39,234 nucleotides of DNA, taken from positions 1 through 39,234 of the IMG/VR virus record IMGVR_UViG_3300032820_000036. One strand, written 5' to 3'. The notes under the pieces are model-generated. The model worked only from the letters and a program-made list of their open reading frames with translations, did no database searches and was not told the DNA's origin. The translations under genes and the position numbers were made by a program. Origin of the DNA: a virus. Below are positions 26,901-34,674 of the stretch, in pieces (the first letter of the stretch is position 1; each line of letters starts with the position of its first letter).

Positions 26901-28446
26901 GGATATGGATTTCGTCCAGGGCGTTTGGGATTTCATCGATGAATACTGGGAGCTGGTGGCCGCCAAGCAAAAGCGCGTTACTGGTGTGGCTCCCAAGAGG
27001 GTCACGCGCCAGCCGTTTACAACCATACACGGGACTTATGCTGGCGGGTATTTCCCGATCGCGGACGATCCAAATCAGACCGCCAGGGCTTACGGGAATG
27101 TCCTTGCCGAGACGGCCAAAGAAACTATGAGAGGTTTTCGGGCTGCGTCTACTACCCTTCGCGGCCATACGAAGGCACGCGCAGACAAGGTTATGGGCAA
27201 GAAACTGCGTCTCGATTTCGGGGTAATCTTTGAGCACGTCAACGGCGTTATCCACGATCTCGCTTGGCATGAGTGGCTCATCGATACGAATCGCCTCCTG
27301 CGTGACGAGAGAATTTCACAGGCCATCATCCAGGGATACGGCAACCCGGTCTATCGCAACTTGATCAATGCCGTGAGGGATATCGCTGCGGGCGATGTCG
27401 CTGCTGAGAAGGGCTGGGAGCAAGCAGTCAACTGGCTCCGCACCGGGGGGTCCATTGCCGCGATGGCACACAACGCGATGACGGCAGCCCTTCAGCCTTT
27501 CGGTATTTTTCAATCGTGGCAGATGATAGGGGTGGAGTGGGTTGCCAAGGGAATAGGGAAATGGTGGCGCGGCCCGGAGCAGATTCAAGGTACTGTCGAG
27601 TGGATCCATTCGGTGGACTCGTTTATGAAGAATCGCGCGCTAACGATGCAGCGCGAAATCCGCGAAGTCCAGCTATCAGCTCGCGAGGGCGGCGGGCCGA
27701 GCAGGTTCAAGGACAGTCTTTTCTATTTTATTGTCAAGACTCAGATGCTTGTCGATATTCCGACGTGGCTTGGCGCTTACGAGAAAGAGATGGAGATCGG
27801 CTCAGGTGACCACGATCGCGCAGTGGCGATGGCTAGGCGCACCGTGAAGGACACCCAGGGGAGCGGCGAGATATCGGATCTGTCGGCTATTCAACGCGGT
27901 AGTCCGTTGCTAAAAGCATGGACAGCGTTCTATCACTTCTTCAATACTACGATGAACCTCACCGCCCAGTCTTATCGCTCGACCGATTTCAAGCAGCCCC
28001 TCGAGGTGGGGAGGTTCGCCGCGGATATGGTTCTTCTCTATTCGTTTCCCGCCTTCCTCTCCGATCTGATGAGAAGAGCCATTATGGATAACTGGGATGA
28101 AGACGAGAGTTGGGGCGAGATGGTCATAAGATCCCACGCTGGATATGCGTTGGGCACACTGGTTGGCCCTCGAGAATTAAGCGGCATCGCCTCTGGCTTT
28201 ACCGATTACGAGGGGCCAGCGGGCACTCGATTCTTTTCGGCTATCTCGAAGCTCTCGGTTCAGGTTGGTCAGGGCGAGGTGGATGCGGCGTCCATCCGAG
28301 CTCTTAATGCAGCAGGCGGGATCGTGTTTCATTATCCGGCTATCTCGTTCCAGAGGATCGTCGAAGGAGCCCTCGCTATTTCAGCAGGGGAAACGCAAAA
28401 TCCGGTTCGGTTACTGACCGGGCCGACGAGGGAACAGAGGCAATGA
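17995..28446 (+). CDS. Giant polyvalent virion protein (3483 aa) with embedded C5 methyltransferase and zincin motif
   Basis: One uninterrupted frame covering 27% of the window, in the T7 gp16-like position. Visible regions: a glycine/alanine-rich hydrophobic segment (about 194-250); a possible HhH-GPD-like region (about 873-1165; LSPQTS 951-956, SGPKVNSF 1023-1030, TNDAWMANVLG 1042-1052); a C5 cytosine methyltransferase (about 1243-1545; DFSGAG, SPVCKNFS with C1312, ENV 1350-1352, QTRKRM 1389-1394, GNGV 1527-1530); an uncharacterised domain common in polyvalent proteins (about 1773-2180; HVRWNVRTGPNGEKILFIEE); a zincin motif HELAH (2255-2259) with HEKWARAFEAYL about 50 residues on; long helical regions; and a hydrophobic C-terminal region with NAMTAALQPFGIFQSW. 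Such proteins are thought to be ejected with DNA and act in the new host. Both enzyme roles are inferred from motifs. Confidence 0.88.
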   Translation: MSSSPYTDEEVRAAGEAVRLRIAEEEKAKARNLISARSREEAPNRFEALQLESRTGVPVDTVERNLPEVRSMDTANGLDPNRVATSPATSNLLSGPLAPMAMKEIAESRTKNVRPTLAPLWSQPSEVTSPVAQAGYGDVASTSLDRGSYIVDVGLYGSRILNGTASPMDRIRFAELRRQGAPVVPDLPGYADDVLGMLVEQAPIMGSVLSYAGVGAATGAAIGATAFGAGAGPGALLGAGGGTFVGAFNLEAGNALAEVMDAADELKASEGIEISEDVLHWTARFVGLVNAGIEVTGWGIVSRVFGLSALVKGLSRDAVKQILKSKTLRPHLKKLAKRVATAGAVGSVEEFSQEAVNVAATHFIISNAKGEDLVQKPSRETWERLFKAWAAGFIVSSFYGAPAHAVMAGIENVSANRIARRKEGILDKLVEFVGNSNLPKADAARFKEYLQKVIEEGGGDPNMYIDARSVAAYFEANEIELSELAEAIPDVFAQLPEALAAGVDLVIPIADYATYLSEHHEGLKAHVRHGLNAPSPAEVGENEAQAESDLGEALTNLDEEEAAAASATPGERIAQAYLQKLVSEGVYSPADAHQHSQVLGAFMEERIQRRIREESDRLGRELTSEEVEAITERLVAQAEAVAVEGWGALDVPARPTFEQALERIDMNTLLDEIRSGVTPEVKGMSRTPILNEIRRQGGVATVHQTAGGWVQSPLAAELEALGVTPKTNPGLFRDPRNRAKWSQAKRQEVPAPKADFDSFDWTDNELLRGPTDDFGRPTDFDDLYDAIREELAGTPRRTEAESQKIVDFQIPREQLSAILDQLGVDLETTTNEEIIEMLRQQFQVDEAVEADAPGELDDGSELFQKAKLEDQIPGLKGILPYLSESEKAKLRKDTGRRLVSIFQEMPDATELASLAFAGRAKRGWYRDSAKALVDIFGIDDAPRFAALLAALSPQTSVEVNALNALNVWVNWVKAGRPTGKKAILRVMGDSVLGDKGIESVLGAWRNNSIRALSSKDPGSLVISGPKVNSFMLNLRGFVDEVTNDAWMANVLGVDQEIFSGAINVAGTDAGKGPGYLAASALIRKAADIVSRRTGENWSPSEVQETVWSWAKALLEQRLSKDEARSALKLVREQGGPDVLRLADTPDFAVLFANGIYRKILEAGGLGEAAEFAARSGQAARRARGRGRGPGGQTPGIAKDRFEADLRRAAKRLDRLAEARAAAKAAKTLEQAAVLRVDKPSLPGVWVDFSGAGTVEAVLEGVEGVGATEYKPEIIAQYNEAHGTNYEAADVNEVDPADIAAAKPTLYEASPVCKNFSKAKALAQADELDRKSAETVANVIRVAEPPLVVVENVPKYADTALFKLITDALDEKGYTWEVVIHDAADYGAVQTRKRMILRAVKDGKLPARPKEQAPGDWFTAVEDLLDAAPDATIPPVEMGRLREMESRGKLDFDKPIITMGGSAFRGSWAASNAGGPSPTLKASNEVPRIIMPDGRVKRVTPRMMARLMGLPDSYPVPENKRLAKTVLGNGVHGATTRALIQPLVDQVTPQAATTLEQSPVPDAERPLGGVFYSALGRALRTSKQRKMTVQQLRGLLKKERVKEEEIVWTGLDEFLEGLDPKDKIDLGLLLDNISLVQVEEVVLGKSKMDELPDERALWDDLNDPVGWKMPDLDSAEARDVDAPAPYKDIVGESDGEEFKYRVYLWEEGQDVWVRRSPDDPGQTALLEIVPDAEFPGTLIDAAVQTILKDLESRLSPEREKFVGEPKFDSPSYQLPGGKDYRETLITLPPIHHTADIEARIDSLEKGKEFAEGADWDEMDAEVQRLKALRKQDRLFTGGHMGGVAPNILVHVRWNVRTGPNGEKILFIEEIQDDWAKAGRKSGYAGAFPQEVVDAAVAGGMTEEAAVADVRHLMEEPLDAEGRPTMDEWARLISATEYSSIDLNEVFHDRRDRGVPDRPFKTSGASTMLAFKRMVAYAAKNGFDSVAWTTGKVQVERYESALRQSVDEIEWEPGRVSAGGIGSAAGWARPSHVSFIKDGEVVLDMDVVTETGLVLTTSTGGEDAIGGPIEAVVGKDIASQILDSEEGSVSEENLTIGGKGFEDIYDKTLVKGANKLGKPFGTKVGRIDVGTAPGRYVPEGLDQTFRYEVHLESEHGDTFYDSYETMDEAQFAAASYRTDMPEGQWSVIDSESTKEGQGTPVHNLPITDKLRASVAAEGFSLFQAAAGGPRGQIRFDAEMENIVIRFTEARDLSTGLHELAHLFLEMIMQDVTLSELNRGGAAGAELAKDMEAILNFLGVSSLEEIETEHHEKWARAFEAYLREGKAPSVELQSAFKRFKAWLIQIYKSLRQLNVELSPEIREVFDRMLASEEQIAQARDADIRMQPRFESAEVAGMTDGEFAEYEASYDRWMSPAQERTLRAALAEKKREGTKVWKQNYAKMRAEVEADINSQPVYRLRHWLQHGKFLDEETPEDLEHVRLDRDILKKRYGRAILKALGGAGKYGMWQKDGIGPDAMADLFGFVSGDALVRALQQSINRDQAIDEETSRRMKEVYGDMLNDGSLAELALDELESDEKGNFLSRELRVLAKKAGAPGTPQAVSKKIAKRMIAQKRIRDLRADIFRRAEQRAAREVLDAVDAQNWQEAHAASMRQLLSHFLVLEATQRKEQTTKWHLYLRTFDDKKKIERIGKAGGDHLQQIFNLLDRFDFRKISNKEADRRQRLAEWITEKEAEDETAEYVIDDRLRDEAFRSPWRNLTVEELESVVDAVKNIEHMAMLKNKLLLAKDKREFDAKAELAAETIERNRRSAKPIPKEHHLKETAKDLAGSYFASHRKIASLVEEMDGRELGGPLFDMILRPMDEQSSWETEERVKSAERLHELIKLYTDIPLFGSEKAKQVATKLTLGFVDRVRPELSLPKLVPGTADIHLSKIGRIVAVLNTGNAGNMQRLRDGYGWSPEDIQAIRNSLSKEDMDFVQGVWDFIDEYWELVAAKQKRVTGVAPKRVTRQPFTTIHGTYAGGYFPIADDPNQTARAYGNVLAETAKETMRGFRAASTTLRGHTKARADKVMGKKLRLDFGVIFEHVNGVIHDLAWHEWLIDTNRLLRDERISQAIIQGYGNPVYRNLINAVRDIAAGDVAAEKGWEQAVNWLRTGGSIAAMAHNAMTAALQPFGIFQSWQMIGVEWVAKGIGKWWRGPEQIQGTVEWIHSVDSFMKNRALTMQREIREVQLSAREGGGPSRFKDSLFYFIVKTQMLVDIPTWLGAYEKEMEIGSGDHDRAVAMARRTVKDTQGSGEISDLSAIQRGSPLLKAWTAFYHFFNTTMNLTAQSYRSTDFKQPLEVGRFAADMVLLYSFPAFLSDLMRRAIMDNWDEDESWGEMVIRSHAGYALGTLVGPRELSGIASGFTDYEGPAGTRFFSAISKLSVQVGQGEVDAASIRALNAAGGIVFHYPAISFQRIVEGALAISAGETQNPVRLLTGPTREQRQ
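24042..24071 (+). repeat. 30-bp exact repeat, copy 2
   Basis: Identical to 15860-15889 and in the same frame (GGIGSAAGWA, residues 2017-2026 of the giant protein). It sits inside a region otherwise made of charged beta-type sequence, where this glycine/alanine segment looks out of place. Confidence 0.9.
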
Positions 28447-30974
28447 CAATCACCTCAAGCCAAATGAGGACGGACCCGGTTGTCGGGACCGGATCCGAGA
28501 AGGACTTCACCGTACCCTTTCGCTTCCTAGCGAAGGAAGACCTGACTGTAATTCTCAGGGAGGGGGATTCCGATACCATCCAGGTGCTCGATACTAACTA
28601 CACAGTGAGTGCTGCTGGCGTATCGAGCGGTGGTACGGTCACCTTCGTTGTAGCTCCCACTTCGTTGCAGAAGGTGATCGTCATAAACGACCCCGCTCTT
28701 ATCCAGGGTACAGATTACGTTAGCGGTGGCACGTTTAGCGCAGAATCCCATGAAACTGCGCTCGACAAGTTAACTGTCCAGCAGCAACGCACTAGGGACT
28801 TTGTCGATCGGTCGATGTATCTGAAGGATGGAGACGTTGACGGGTCTGGCGGGTTCGATACTCGAGGAAATCAAATCACACTACCGGCTACTCCGGTTGG
28901 ATCGTCAGACGCTACTTCCAAATCCTATGTGGATTCTGAGATTTCATCGAGGATCTTGGCTGGAGCTGGTGCTTATCCTGTCAGCGATTCTGCGGTGGTC
29001 GCAACGAAGCCTTCCGGATCTGATCTCACAGCCAGGACGTTGGCCGATCGATTCGGCGACTCTCTCAGCATTCTCGACTTCGGAGTGACTGGCGGGGCAG
29101 ATGATACCCTCGCGATTCAGGACGCGATTGACCGGACGGCCCTCGCTGGCATGGGGCTGTACGTCCCGCCTGGTACGTTTATCGTTACCAACCTAGTAAT
29201 CAAAACGAACATGAGAATGTTCGGCGAGGGCACGATCAAGAGAAAGGACGCCGGAAGCCTTCTCTTGTTTAGTGCATCTACTGTGAATTCATTTTCCATC
29301 GAAGGCATTACAATCGATGGAAACAAGTCAGGAGCGCCGGCATCCACGCACGCAATATCTATCGGTGCATCGAGTTATAAGTTTACGCTCGACAGACTGA
29401 CCATCATAAACGGTGACCATAATGGGATAGCCGTTATCAACTCTGATGATCGAGATCAGAAAACCCAAAGCTATATTCGCAATTGCAGAATTCGAGATTG
29501 CGATGCGATCGGAATTGAAATCGAAGCCTGTAGCGATCTGACCGTTTCCGGCAATTCGATTTCGGGAACTGGCGGGTATGGAATATCGCTTATCGGACCC
29601 ATTGTCGGCCTATCGGATTTGGTAACCATTGAAAGTAATTCAGTGGAGGATTCCGGTTCTTTTGGGATTTATATCCAGTGGGTTATTGACGTTATCACTC
29701 CAATTTACTCAGTCACAAATCTGAACCTATCGAATAATAAGGTTAGAAATTCCTTTTACGATGGCATCTGGGTCGCTTCCGAAGACTCCACAATATCGGG
29801 AAACTTATCATCGGATAACGGTACCGGCGGGACAGAATTTTACGATCACGGCTTTTCGATCGCGGGGAACCGACTGACATTTTCTGGTAACACAGCCCTG
29901 GGGAATCCCGGTTCAGGTGTTGTTACCAAGGATTGCGGTTTCCTTACCGTAACAGCAAACGTCGTTAAGGGTAATGGGTATAACGGCATCCAGTTCAACG
30001 CAACGAATAGCGTGGTAGCGGATGGAAATATCGTATCTGGCAACTGGACAAACTCCACTTCTGGTTACGCTGCAAATCTTAGAGCTGGAATCCTTGTTCA
30101 CAAAAACGGGTACGGAAGTGCGGACGGTGTGTATTCCAACGATACGGAAGACATAACAATCACCAACAACGATGTGAAGTCTGGCACTGCCCAGGCTTAC
30201 GGAGTTTCCGTTATCGGGGCTACCACTGATAGAGTGATGATTTCTGACAACAACCTCGCATCCTCTGGAGTTACGCGGGCGATCAATATCGAAGCCAACA
30301 ATGGGACGTTCTCCTGCAATGGGAATCTCGATCCTTCCGGGTCTTCGCTTACGGCAGCCGCAGCACTCGTTGTCGATCAAAATTCCCGCTTCGCTGTTGT
30401 GAGCGGAAACACTGGTATCACATCTATCAAAACGGACACCGAGAAATACGAGCGTGGCCGACAGCTAACCCTTCTTTTCACGGGCACGCCTACTATCACA
30501 AGCGGTAGCAATCTGAAGTTGAACGGAGATCTGGCTGTTGGTTCGGATGACTCCACCCTAACGCTGGCAAGCGAGGCTGGAAATTGGTACGAGGTTTCCA
30601 GAATGGTCCCAGCCGCATTTGGCTCGACCGGAGAAACGTACTTTCAGTCACCACAGCAGACCATCTCTCCTGCGGATGATGCTTCAATCGCTCACGGACT
30701 CAGCTCGCTCCCTAGAATCGTGACTGCTCATCTTGTTTGTTTGACGGCAGAGCACGGCTATGCAATCGGCGACGAGATAGTGGTACCAACGGGTATCTAT
30801 CACAACGATACGGCGATAACCGATTACCATACTGGCTTTTTCTATGGTGCGAATGCTACCCATGTTTTTTATGTGGCAGGAGCTAGCCACACTTATATTT
30901 TGCACAAGACCACAGGGGCTGGTTCTACCACTACCCATGCTTATTGGCGTCTTGTGTTGCGAGCCTGGACGTAG
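28443..30974 (+). CDS. Tailspike 1: anchor domain plus right-handed beta-helix
   Basis: An 843-residue protein overlapping the giant gene by ATGA. Residues 1-160 form a T7 gp17-like virion-attachment domain (DYVSGGTFSAESHETALDKL; TVQQQRTRDFVDRS). Then ILDFGVTGGADDTLAIQDAI and GLYVPPGTFIV start a pectate-lyase-type beta-helix (about 205-640) with repeated N-x-I/V-S-G-N turns. A C-terminal domain (about 690-843) follows, with HGLSSLPRIVTAHLVC. It recognises, and may degrade, host surface polysaccharide. No catalytic residues can be assigned by eye. The first 230 residues are paralogous to the next gene product. Confidence 0.88.
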   Translation: MTITSSQMRTDPVVGTGSEKDFTVPFRFLAKEDLTVILREGDSDTIQVLDTNYTVSAAGVSSGGTVTFVVAPTSLQKVIVINDPALIQGTDYVSGGTFSAESHETALDKLTVQQQRTRDFVDRSMYLKDGDVDGSGGFDTRGNQITLPATPVGSSDATSKSYVDSEISSRILAGAGAYPVSDSAVVATKPSGSDLTARTLADRFGDSLSILDFGVTGGADDTLAIQDAIDRTALAGMGLYVPPGTFIVTNLVIKTNMRMFGEGTIKRKDAGSLLLFSASTVNSFSIEGITIDGNKSGAPASTHAISIGASSYKFTLDRLTIINGDHNGIAVINSDDRDQKTQSYIRNCRIRDCDAIGIEIEACSDLTVSGNSISGTGGYGISLIGPIVGLSDLVTIESNSVEDSGSFGIYIQWVIDVITPIYSVTNLNLSNNKVRNSFYDGIWVASEDSTISGNLSSDNGTGGTEFYDHGFSIAGNRLTFSGNTALGNPGSGVVTKDCGFLTVTANVVKGNGYNGIQFNATNSVVADGNIVSGNWTNSTSGYAANLRAGILVHKNGYGSADGVYSNDTEDITITNNDVKSGTAQAYGVSVIGATTDRVMISDNNLASSGVTRAINIEANNGTFSCNGNLDPSGSSLTAAAALVVDQNSRFAVVSGNTGITSIKTDTEKYERGRQLTLLFTGTPTITSGSNLKLNGDLAVGSDDSTLTLASEAGNWYEVSRMVPAAFGSTGETYFQSPQQTISPADDASIAHGLSSLPRIVTAHLVCLTAEHGYAIGDEIVVPTGIYHNDTAITDYHTGFFYGANATHVFYVAGASHTYILHKTTGAGSTTTHAYWRLVLRAWT

Positions 30975-30985
30975 GAGAACCTGAA

Positions 30986-33037
30986 GTGACAATCACAAGT
31001 ACAACTACCAGAGCCTCTCACATTGCTGACGGCGATCCCGATCAGTCTTTCACTTTCGGTCATCGGTTTCTCGAGGACTCCGATTTGGTTGTCGTAGTGA
31101 CAAGTACAACTGGCGTAAGCAGCGTAAAAAGCCTTGGCACCCACTATCGCGTGACAGGCGCGGGCGATGCCACTGGCGGCTCTGTGATATTTGATGTCAT
31201 AGAGGGCGGCGTCGGCCCGGAGGATGGCGAAACGGTCCTCATATATAACGATCCTCCGATTACCCAAAACATCGATTATGTTTCTGGCGGAACCTTCGAC
31301 GCGGAGTCGCATGAGAACGCTCTCGACCGACTCACGTTGCAGCAGCAGCGCACTAGGGATATCGGGGATAGGTCACTCTCCCTAGGAGAGGGCGAAGTTG
31401 ATGGCTCTGGCGCATACGATGCGAACCTCAACCGGCTTCAACAGGTGGGGACTCCGACTGCTTCGTCAGACGCAACAACAAAAGCCTACGTCGATTCCAC
31501 TGTCGAGGATGCGCTAGGCACCAGCTTCGTTACCAGTGATGCCTCGATCACCGCGACCGGGTCCACCACTCCGAGAACTTTGGCAGCTCGAGCCACTGAG
31601 GTTTTCAATGTTCTCGACTATGGAGCTGCGGGAGATGGAAGCGTTGACGACTCGACTGCTATCAACGCCACCTTCGCGGCTGCGGTGCTCCGGTCGCAGA
31701 GGCTGCCCGGGACTACGACAGGAGGAACGGTTCCGCCAGGTACTTTCAGCGGAGACGATCCTCTGTACGATCGCGACACCCCCACTGTGGCTATCGTTTT
31801 TCCGCCAGGAATCTATCGGATAGATTCGACGATCACACTGGACTGTACTTCAGCTCATAACGAAATTTCCGTTGAAGGGAATTGGTCAGTGATCAAGGCT
31901 GCCGGTGCTTCCTGGGGAATAACTCCGATGGTTCATGTCGAGAGGGGTAACCCGGTTTCGTTTCGGAGATTTCATCTGGACGGCAGCGGTACCGTAGATA
32001 TTGGCCTCGACTGCTACAAGGTAAATAACACTGCTTCCGTTTTTGAATCGATCAAAGTATCCGGAACAGTCAAGGAAGGCATAAACCTGCGGGCGTGCCA
32101 GGTGTCTAACTTCAGGAGTATGAGGACAGACGCTTGCGGGACGGACGGGACTTCCCCTGGTTGGAGAATCCAAGGGTGCAACGGCGCGGCGTTTTTCGGT
32201 ATTTCGTCGCGGGATTCTGGTGGCAATGGGTTTAATATCAGCGGGCTAGTTGATAGTGGAACCAACTATACGGGAGGCTGCTGGCTGTTCGTCGTGAACG
32301 CGGAGAATAACGGTGGGCACGGGATTGAGATTCTGCCGACTGTCAGTGTCCAAGACGAGGGCGTGAAAGTCTATGGTGGTTGGTTTGAGGACAACCTTGG
32401 GGACGGTGTAAGGGTCGGCACACACTCATGTTCCGTCCAGAACATCCGGATGATTTCAGGGAGGACTCCCAATTCCGCTGGTGTGCGGATTATGACGAAC
32501 GATGATGGCCCCCTCGAGGGCGTAGTGGTTATGGGAAATCACTTTTCAAATAACACTGTAGCCTTGTTTCACCAAATCCACGTCGAGGGATATCAAGATG
32601 TAACCTGCATAACCACCTCGGTGGATATCGACTCTCCACCGGAAAGCATTCAAGGCAAGGACGAGGTTCAGGTCGGGGCACTCCTTAGCCAGTCCGACGC
32701 AAAAGATTTGTACGATGACATAGAGGTCTACGGCGACGAATCGTATCTTGGCCCGCATCCCCGGACGATGATCATGGGCGTCAAGTCTGGCTCTTCGATT
32801 GTGGTTCCAGGTCCGCCACTGGTAGGCGAGGATTTGACGCAGACCTATGTGATTGCGAAGCGCAGATCGGGACTCCCCGGCGAGTACAAATACTATTTCC
32901 AGATGAGCGAAGACGCTCAGGCATCACAGAGCCCGATCACAATGACTTTTATAAACCCGCGATTGAATTACATCCAAGGTAATTTTTTGGTGAATGGCAC
33001 TGGGCCGGCGGATCCGATGCCGGTCGAGCCAACATGA
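30986..33037 (+). CDS. Tailspike 2: paralogous anchor plus beta-helix
   Basis: A 683-residue protein. I place the start at GTG 30986: AGGAG lies about 9 nt upstream, and MTITSTTTRAS then aligns with MTITSSQMRTD of tailspike 1. The anchor repeats DYVSGGTFDAESHENALDRL and TLQQQRTRDIGDRS. A second lyase-type core starts at NVLDYGAAGDGSVDDSTAIN, with FPPGIYRIDSTITLDC. The beta-helix and C-terminus are unrelated by eye to those of tailspike 1. Together they suggest two receptor-binding specificities on one anchor type. Confidence 0.87.
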   Translation: MTITSTTTRASHIADGDPDQSFTFGHRFLEDSDLVVVVTSTTGVSSVKSLGTHYRVTGAGDATGGSVIFDVIEGGVGPEDGETVLIYNDPPITQNIDYVSGGTFDAESHENALDRLTLQQQRTRDIGDRSLSLGEGEVDGSGAYDANLNRLQQVGTPTASSDATTKAYVDSTVEDALGTSFVTSDASITATGSTTPRTLAARATEVFNVLDYGAAGDGSVDDSTAINATFAAAVLRSQRLPGTTTGGTVPPGTFSGDDPLYDRDTPTVAIVFPPGIYRIDSTITLDCTSAHNEISVEGNWSVIKAAGASWGITPMVHVERGNPVSFRRFHLDGSGTVDIGLDCYKVNNTASVFESIKVSGTVKEGINLRACQVSNFRSMRTDACGTDGTSPGWRIQGCNGAAFFGISSRDSGGNGFNISGLVDSGTNYTGGCWLFVVNAENNGGHGIEILPTVSVQDEGVKVYGGWFEDNLGDGVRVGTHSCSVQNIRMISGRTPNSAGVRIMTNDDGPLEGVVVMGNHFSNNTVALFHQIHVEGYQDVTCITTSVDIDSPPESIQGKDEVQVGALLSQSDAKDLYDDIEVYGDESYLGPHPRTMIMGVKSGSSIVVPGPPLVGEDLTQTYVIAKRRSGLPGEYKYYFQMSEDAQASQSPITMTFINPRLNYIQGNFLVNGTGPADPMPVEPT

Positions 33038-33046
33038 GAGTGACCG

Positions 33047-34282
33047 ATGCCTAGGATGCGAGGAAAGCTGAATCGTCAAAACTTGCCTTCCGGGCAAGAC
33101 GGCCAGGTGTTGGTACTCGACACCCATACGCCTAACGGGATTGCGTGGCGCAGTGGAACTGATCGCGTTGTTACCGACATAACACCTGAACTTTCAGGGA
33201 CTCTAGATTGCAACAATCAAGACCTTACCAATGTCGGTGATATCACCTTCGCTGCTGTTACAAATGAAGTGGCTGGAATCGAGAGCCAAAACCTCGTAGA
33301 CAAGAGCGCCCCTTCTCTCACCGGCAATGTGGTGATGAATGATAACTCGGTTACCGGGGTGGACACTGTAACTTTCACAGATGTCGCGGGAACGATCGCC
33401 GGTATCCAGAACCAAAATCTCGTAGACAAGAGTGCTCCTTCATTCACGGGCAACGCCGTGATGAATGACAACTCAGTGACCGGAGTGGACACGATCACGT
33501 TCACGGATGTTGCCGGCACCGTCGCCGGAATCCAAAACCAGAACCTTGTGGATAAGAGCGCAACCGAAACGGTGTCCGGTGCCTGGACATTTGGGACTCC
33601 ACTTGCGACTGCAAGTCTGGCGGACGAGTGTGTAACTGAGAGACAGACGGCAACCATGGCTTCGGAAACATACGCCGGTACGTTTCCAATTATCATGCAG
33701 AGTTTCGTTTACGATTCTTCTGAAACGGTAGATGTTGTTCTCAGTTGGAACGGAGCTGCATTCAAAGATTCCTCGCACGCGACCAATGCATTTGCTCCTC
33801 TTTTCAGGATAGATCACGTTATAAATTCAGCAGCACTCGACGTATCTGGGATAGTTGCTGGCGGGACAAGCGGGACAATTTCTGTCGGCACCCTTCCCCA
33901 GGTGAACGATATTATCAACATGGCTACGCCATACGGGCAACAGATGTATGCAAAGGTAACCAGCTCTAGCGGAAGCGATTTCGATTTTACTCCCGCGCTT
34001 GCCGGGGCAGTTGGCGCGGCTGGCGGAATTCGTACTGTTCTCTCGAGCCCATTGTGCGGGGCGAGCCGGTCTACCACCTTTGGGGTTCGCGGAGATCCCT
34101 ACGGTGCAGTCGGAGTGGAGCGGTCCTTTTCCTTTACGGCTACCGAAAAAAATGTTCCGGCCATCGATCCTGGGTCCATTCACTACTATCGATTCATGTT
34201 TTGCTGCGATGCAAATTCGATATGGCAAGTGACCAGAATGGATGTCAATACTCAATTTGATATGACGGTTATAAAAAGATGA
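33047..34282 (+). CDS. Third tail fibre with tandem 42-residue repeats
   Basis: A 411-residue protein lacking the anchor domain of the two spikes. Residues 65-106 and 107-148 are near-identical 42-residue repeats, with a third partial copy from 149 (each contains QNLVDKSA). The N-terminus has LPSGQDGQVLVLDTHTPNGI, a motif common in fibre proteins. The C-terminal 200 residues are beta-rich and resemble a receptor-binding head. It is followed by a DUF4376-like gene, as fibres often are. The exact role is unknown. Confidence 0.78.
   Translation: MPRMRGKLNRQNLPSGQDGQVLVLDTHTPNGIAWRSGTDRVVTDITPELSGTLDCNNQDLTNVGDITFAAVTNEVAGIESQNLVDKSAPSLTGNVVMNDNSVTGVDTVTFTDVAGTIAGIQNQNLVDKSAPSFTGNAVMNDNSVTGVDTITFTDVAGTVAGIQNQNLVDKSATETVSGAWTFGTPLATASLADECVTERQTATMASETYAGTFPIIMQSFVYDSSETVDVVLSWNGAAFKDSSHATNAFAPLFRIDHVINSAALDVSGIVAGGTSGTISVGTLPQVNDIINMATPYGQQMYAKVTSSSGSDFDFTPALAGAVGAAGGIRTVLSSPLCGASRSTTFGVRGDPYGAVGVERSFSFTATEKNVPAIDPGSIHYYRFMFCCDANSIWQVTRMDVNTQFDMTVIKR
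33239..33565 (+). repeat. 126-bp tandem coding repeat (2 full copies and 1 partial)
   Basis: Full copies lie at 33239-33364 and 33365-33490, and a partial copy at 33491 to about 33565. Protein repeats are highly similar, while codons differ at many third positions, so the duplication is not brand new. Confidence 0.85.
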
Positions 34283-34674
34283 GCGAACCCACTGAAGAGA
34301 TGATGCTGGCGATTGCCAGCCCGCTGGAGGTCGCACGCGCTCGAGCGGCTGGCGAGTTGAACGCCAACAGGTTCAACGCGATTTGGGGGGGAGTCGAGTG
34401 GGGAGGCGACATCTATCAGATCGACGATCTCTCCATCGCCAGGATGTCTACTGTCCTGGGTGAGCTGAGAAATGGAGACGCTGACGCGCACGGCGGGTTT
34501 TGGGTGTCGGCAGAGAATGTGAAGGTCGAGATGAATTCAAGCCAGGCGACCGAGATGCTCGAGAACGCTATCGCTATTCGATTGTCGATTGATCAATTTT
34601 ACCTGGAGCAGCGGTCTGAAATCGCAGCCGCTGAAACGGTGGAGCAGATCGCCGAGATCGATATAGATTTCTGA
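34279..34674 (+). CDS. DUF4376-like tail-fibre-associated protein
   Basis: A 131-residue helical protein with the DUF4376 order: ARARAAGELNANRFNAIWGG, GGDIYQIDDLSIARM (the segment usually reading as short beta strand then helix), GFWVSAENVKVEMNSSQATE, then a long helix. DUF4376 proteins are encoded after phage fibres and may be chaperones or fibre parts; their function is not established. It overlaps the fibre gene by ATGA and the next gene by TGATG. Confidence 0.75.
   Translation: MSEPTEEMMLAIASPLEVARARAAGELNANRFNAIWGGVEWGGDIYQIDDLSIARMSTVLGELRNGDADAHGGFWVSAENVKVEMNSSQATEMLENAIAIRLSIDQFYLEQRSEIAAAETVEQIAEIDIDF

Noticed and set aside
27031-27038. Isolated CCATACAC half-site in the giant gene
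   Set aside because: A single 7-bp half-site inside coding DNA is expected by chance; no partner arm nearby.
28443-34282. Diversity-generating retroelement acting on the fibres
   Set aside because: Bbp-like phages prompted a check, but no reverse transcriptase gene or template/variable repeat pair was seen in the window.
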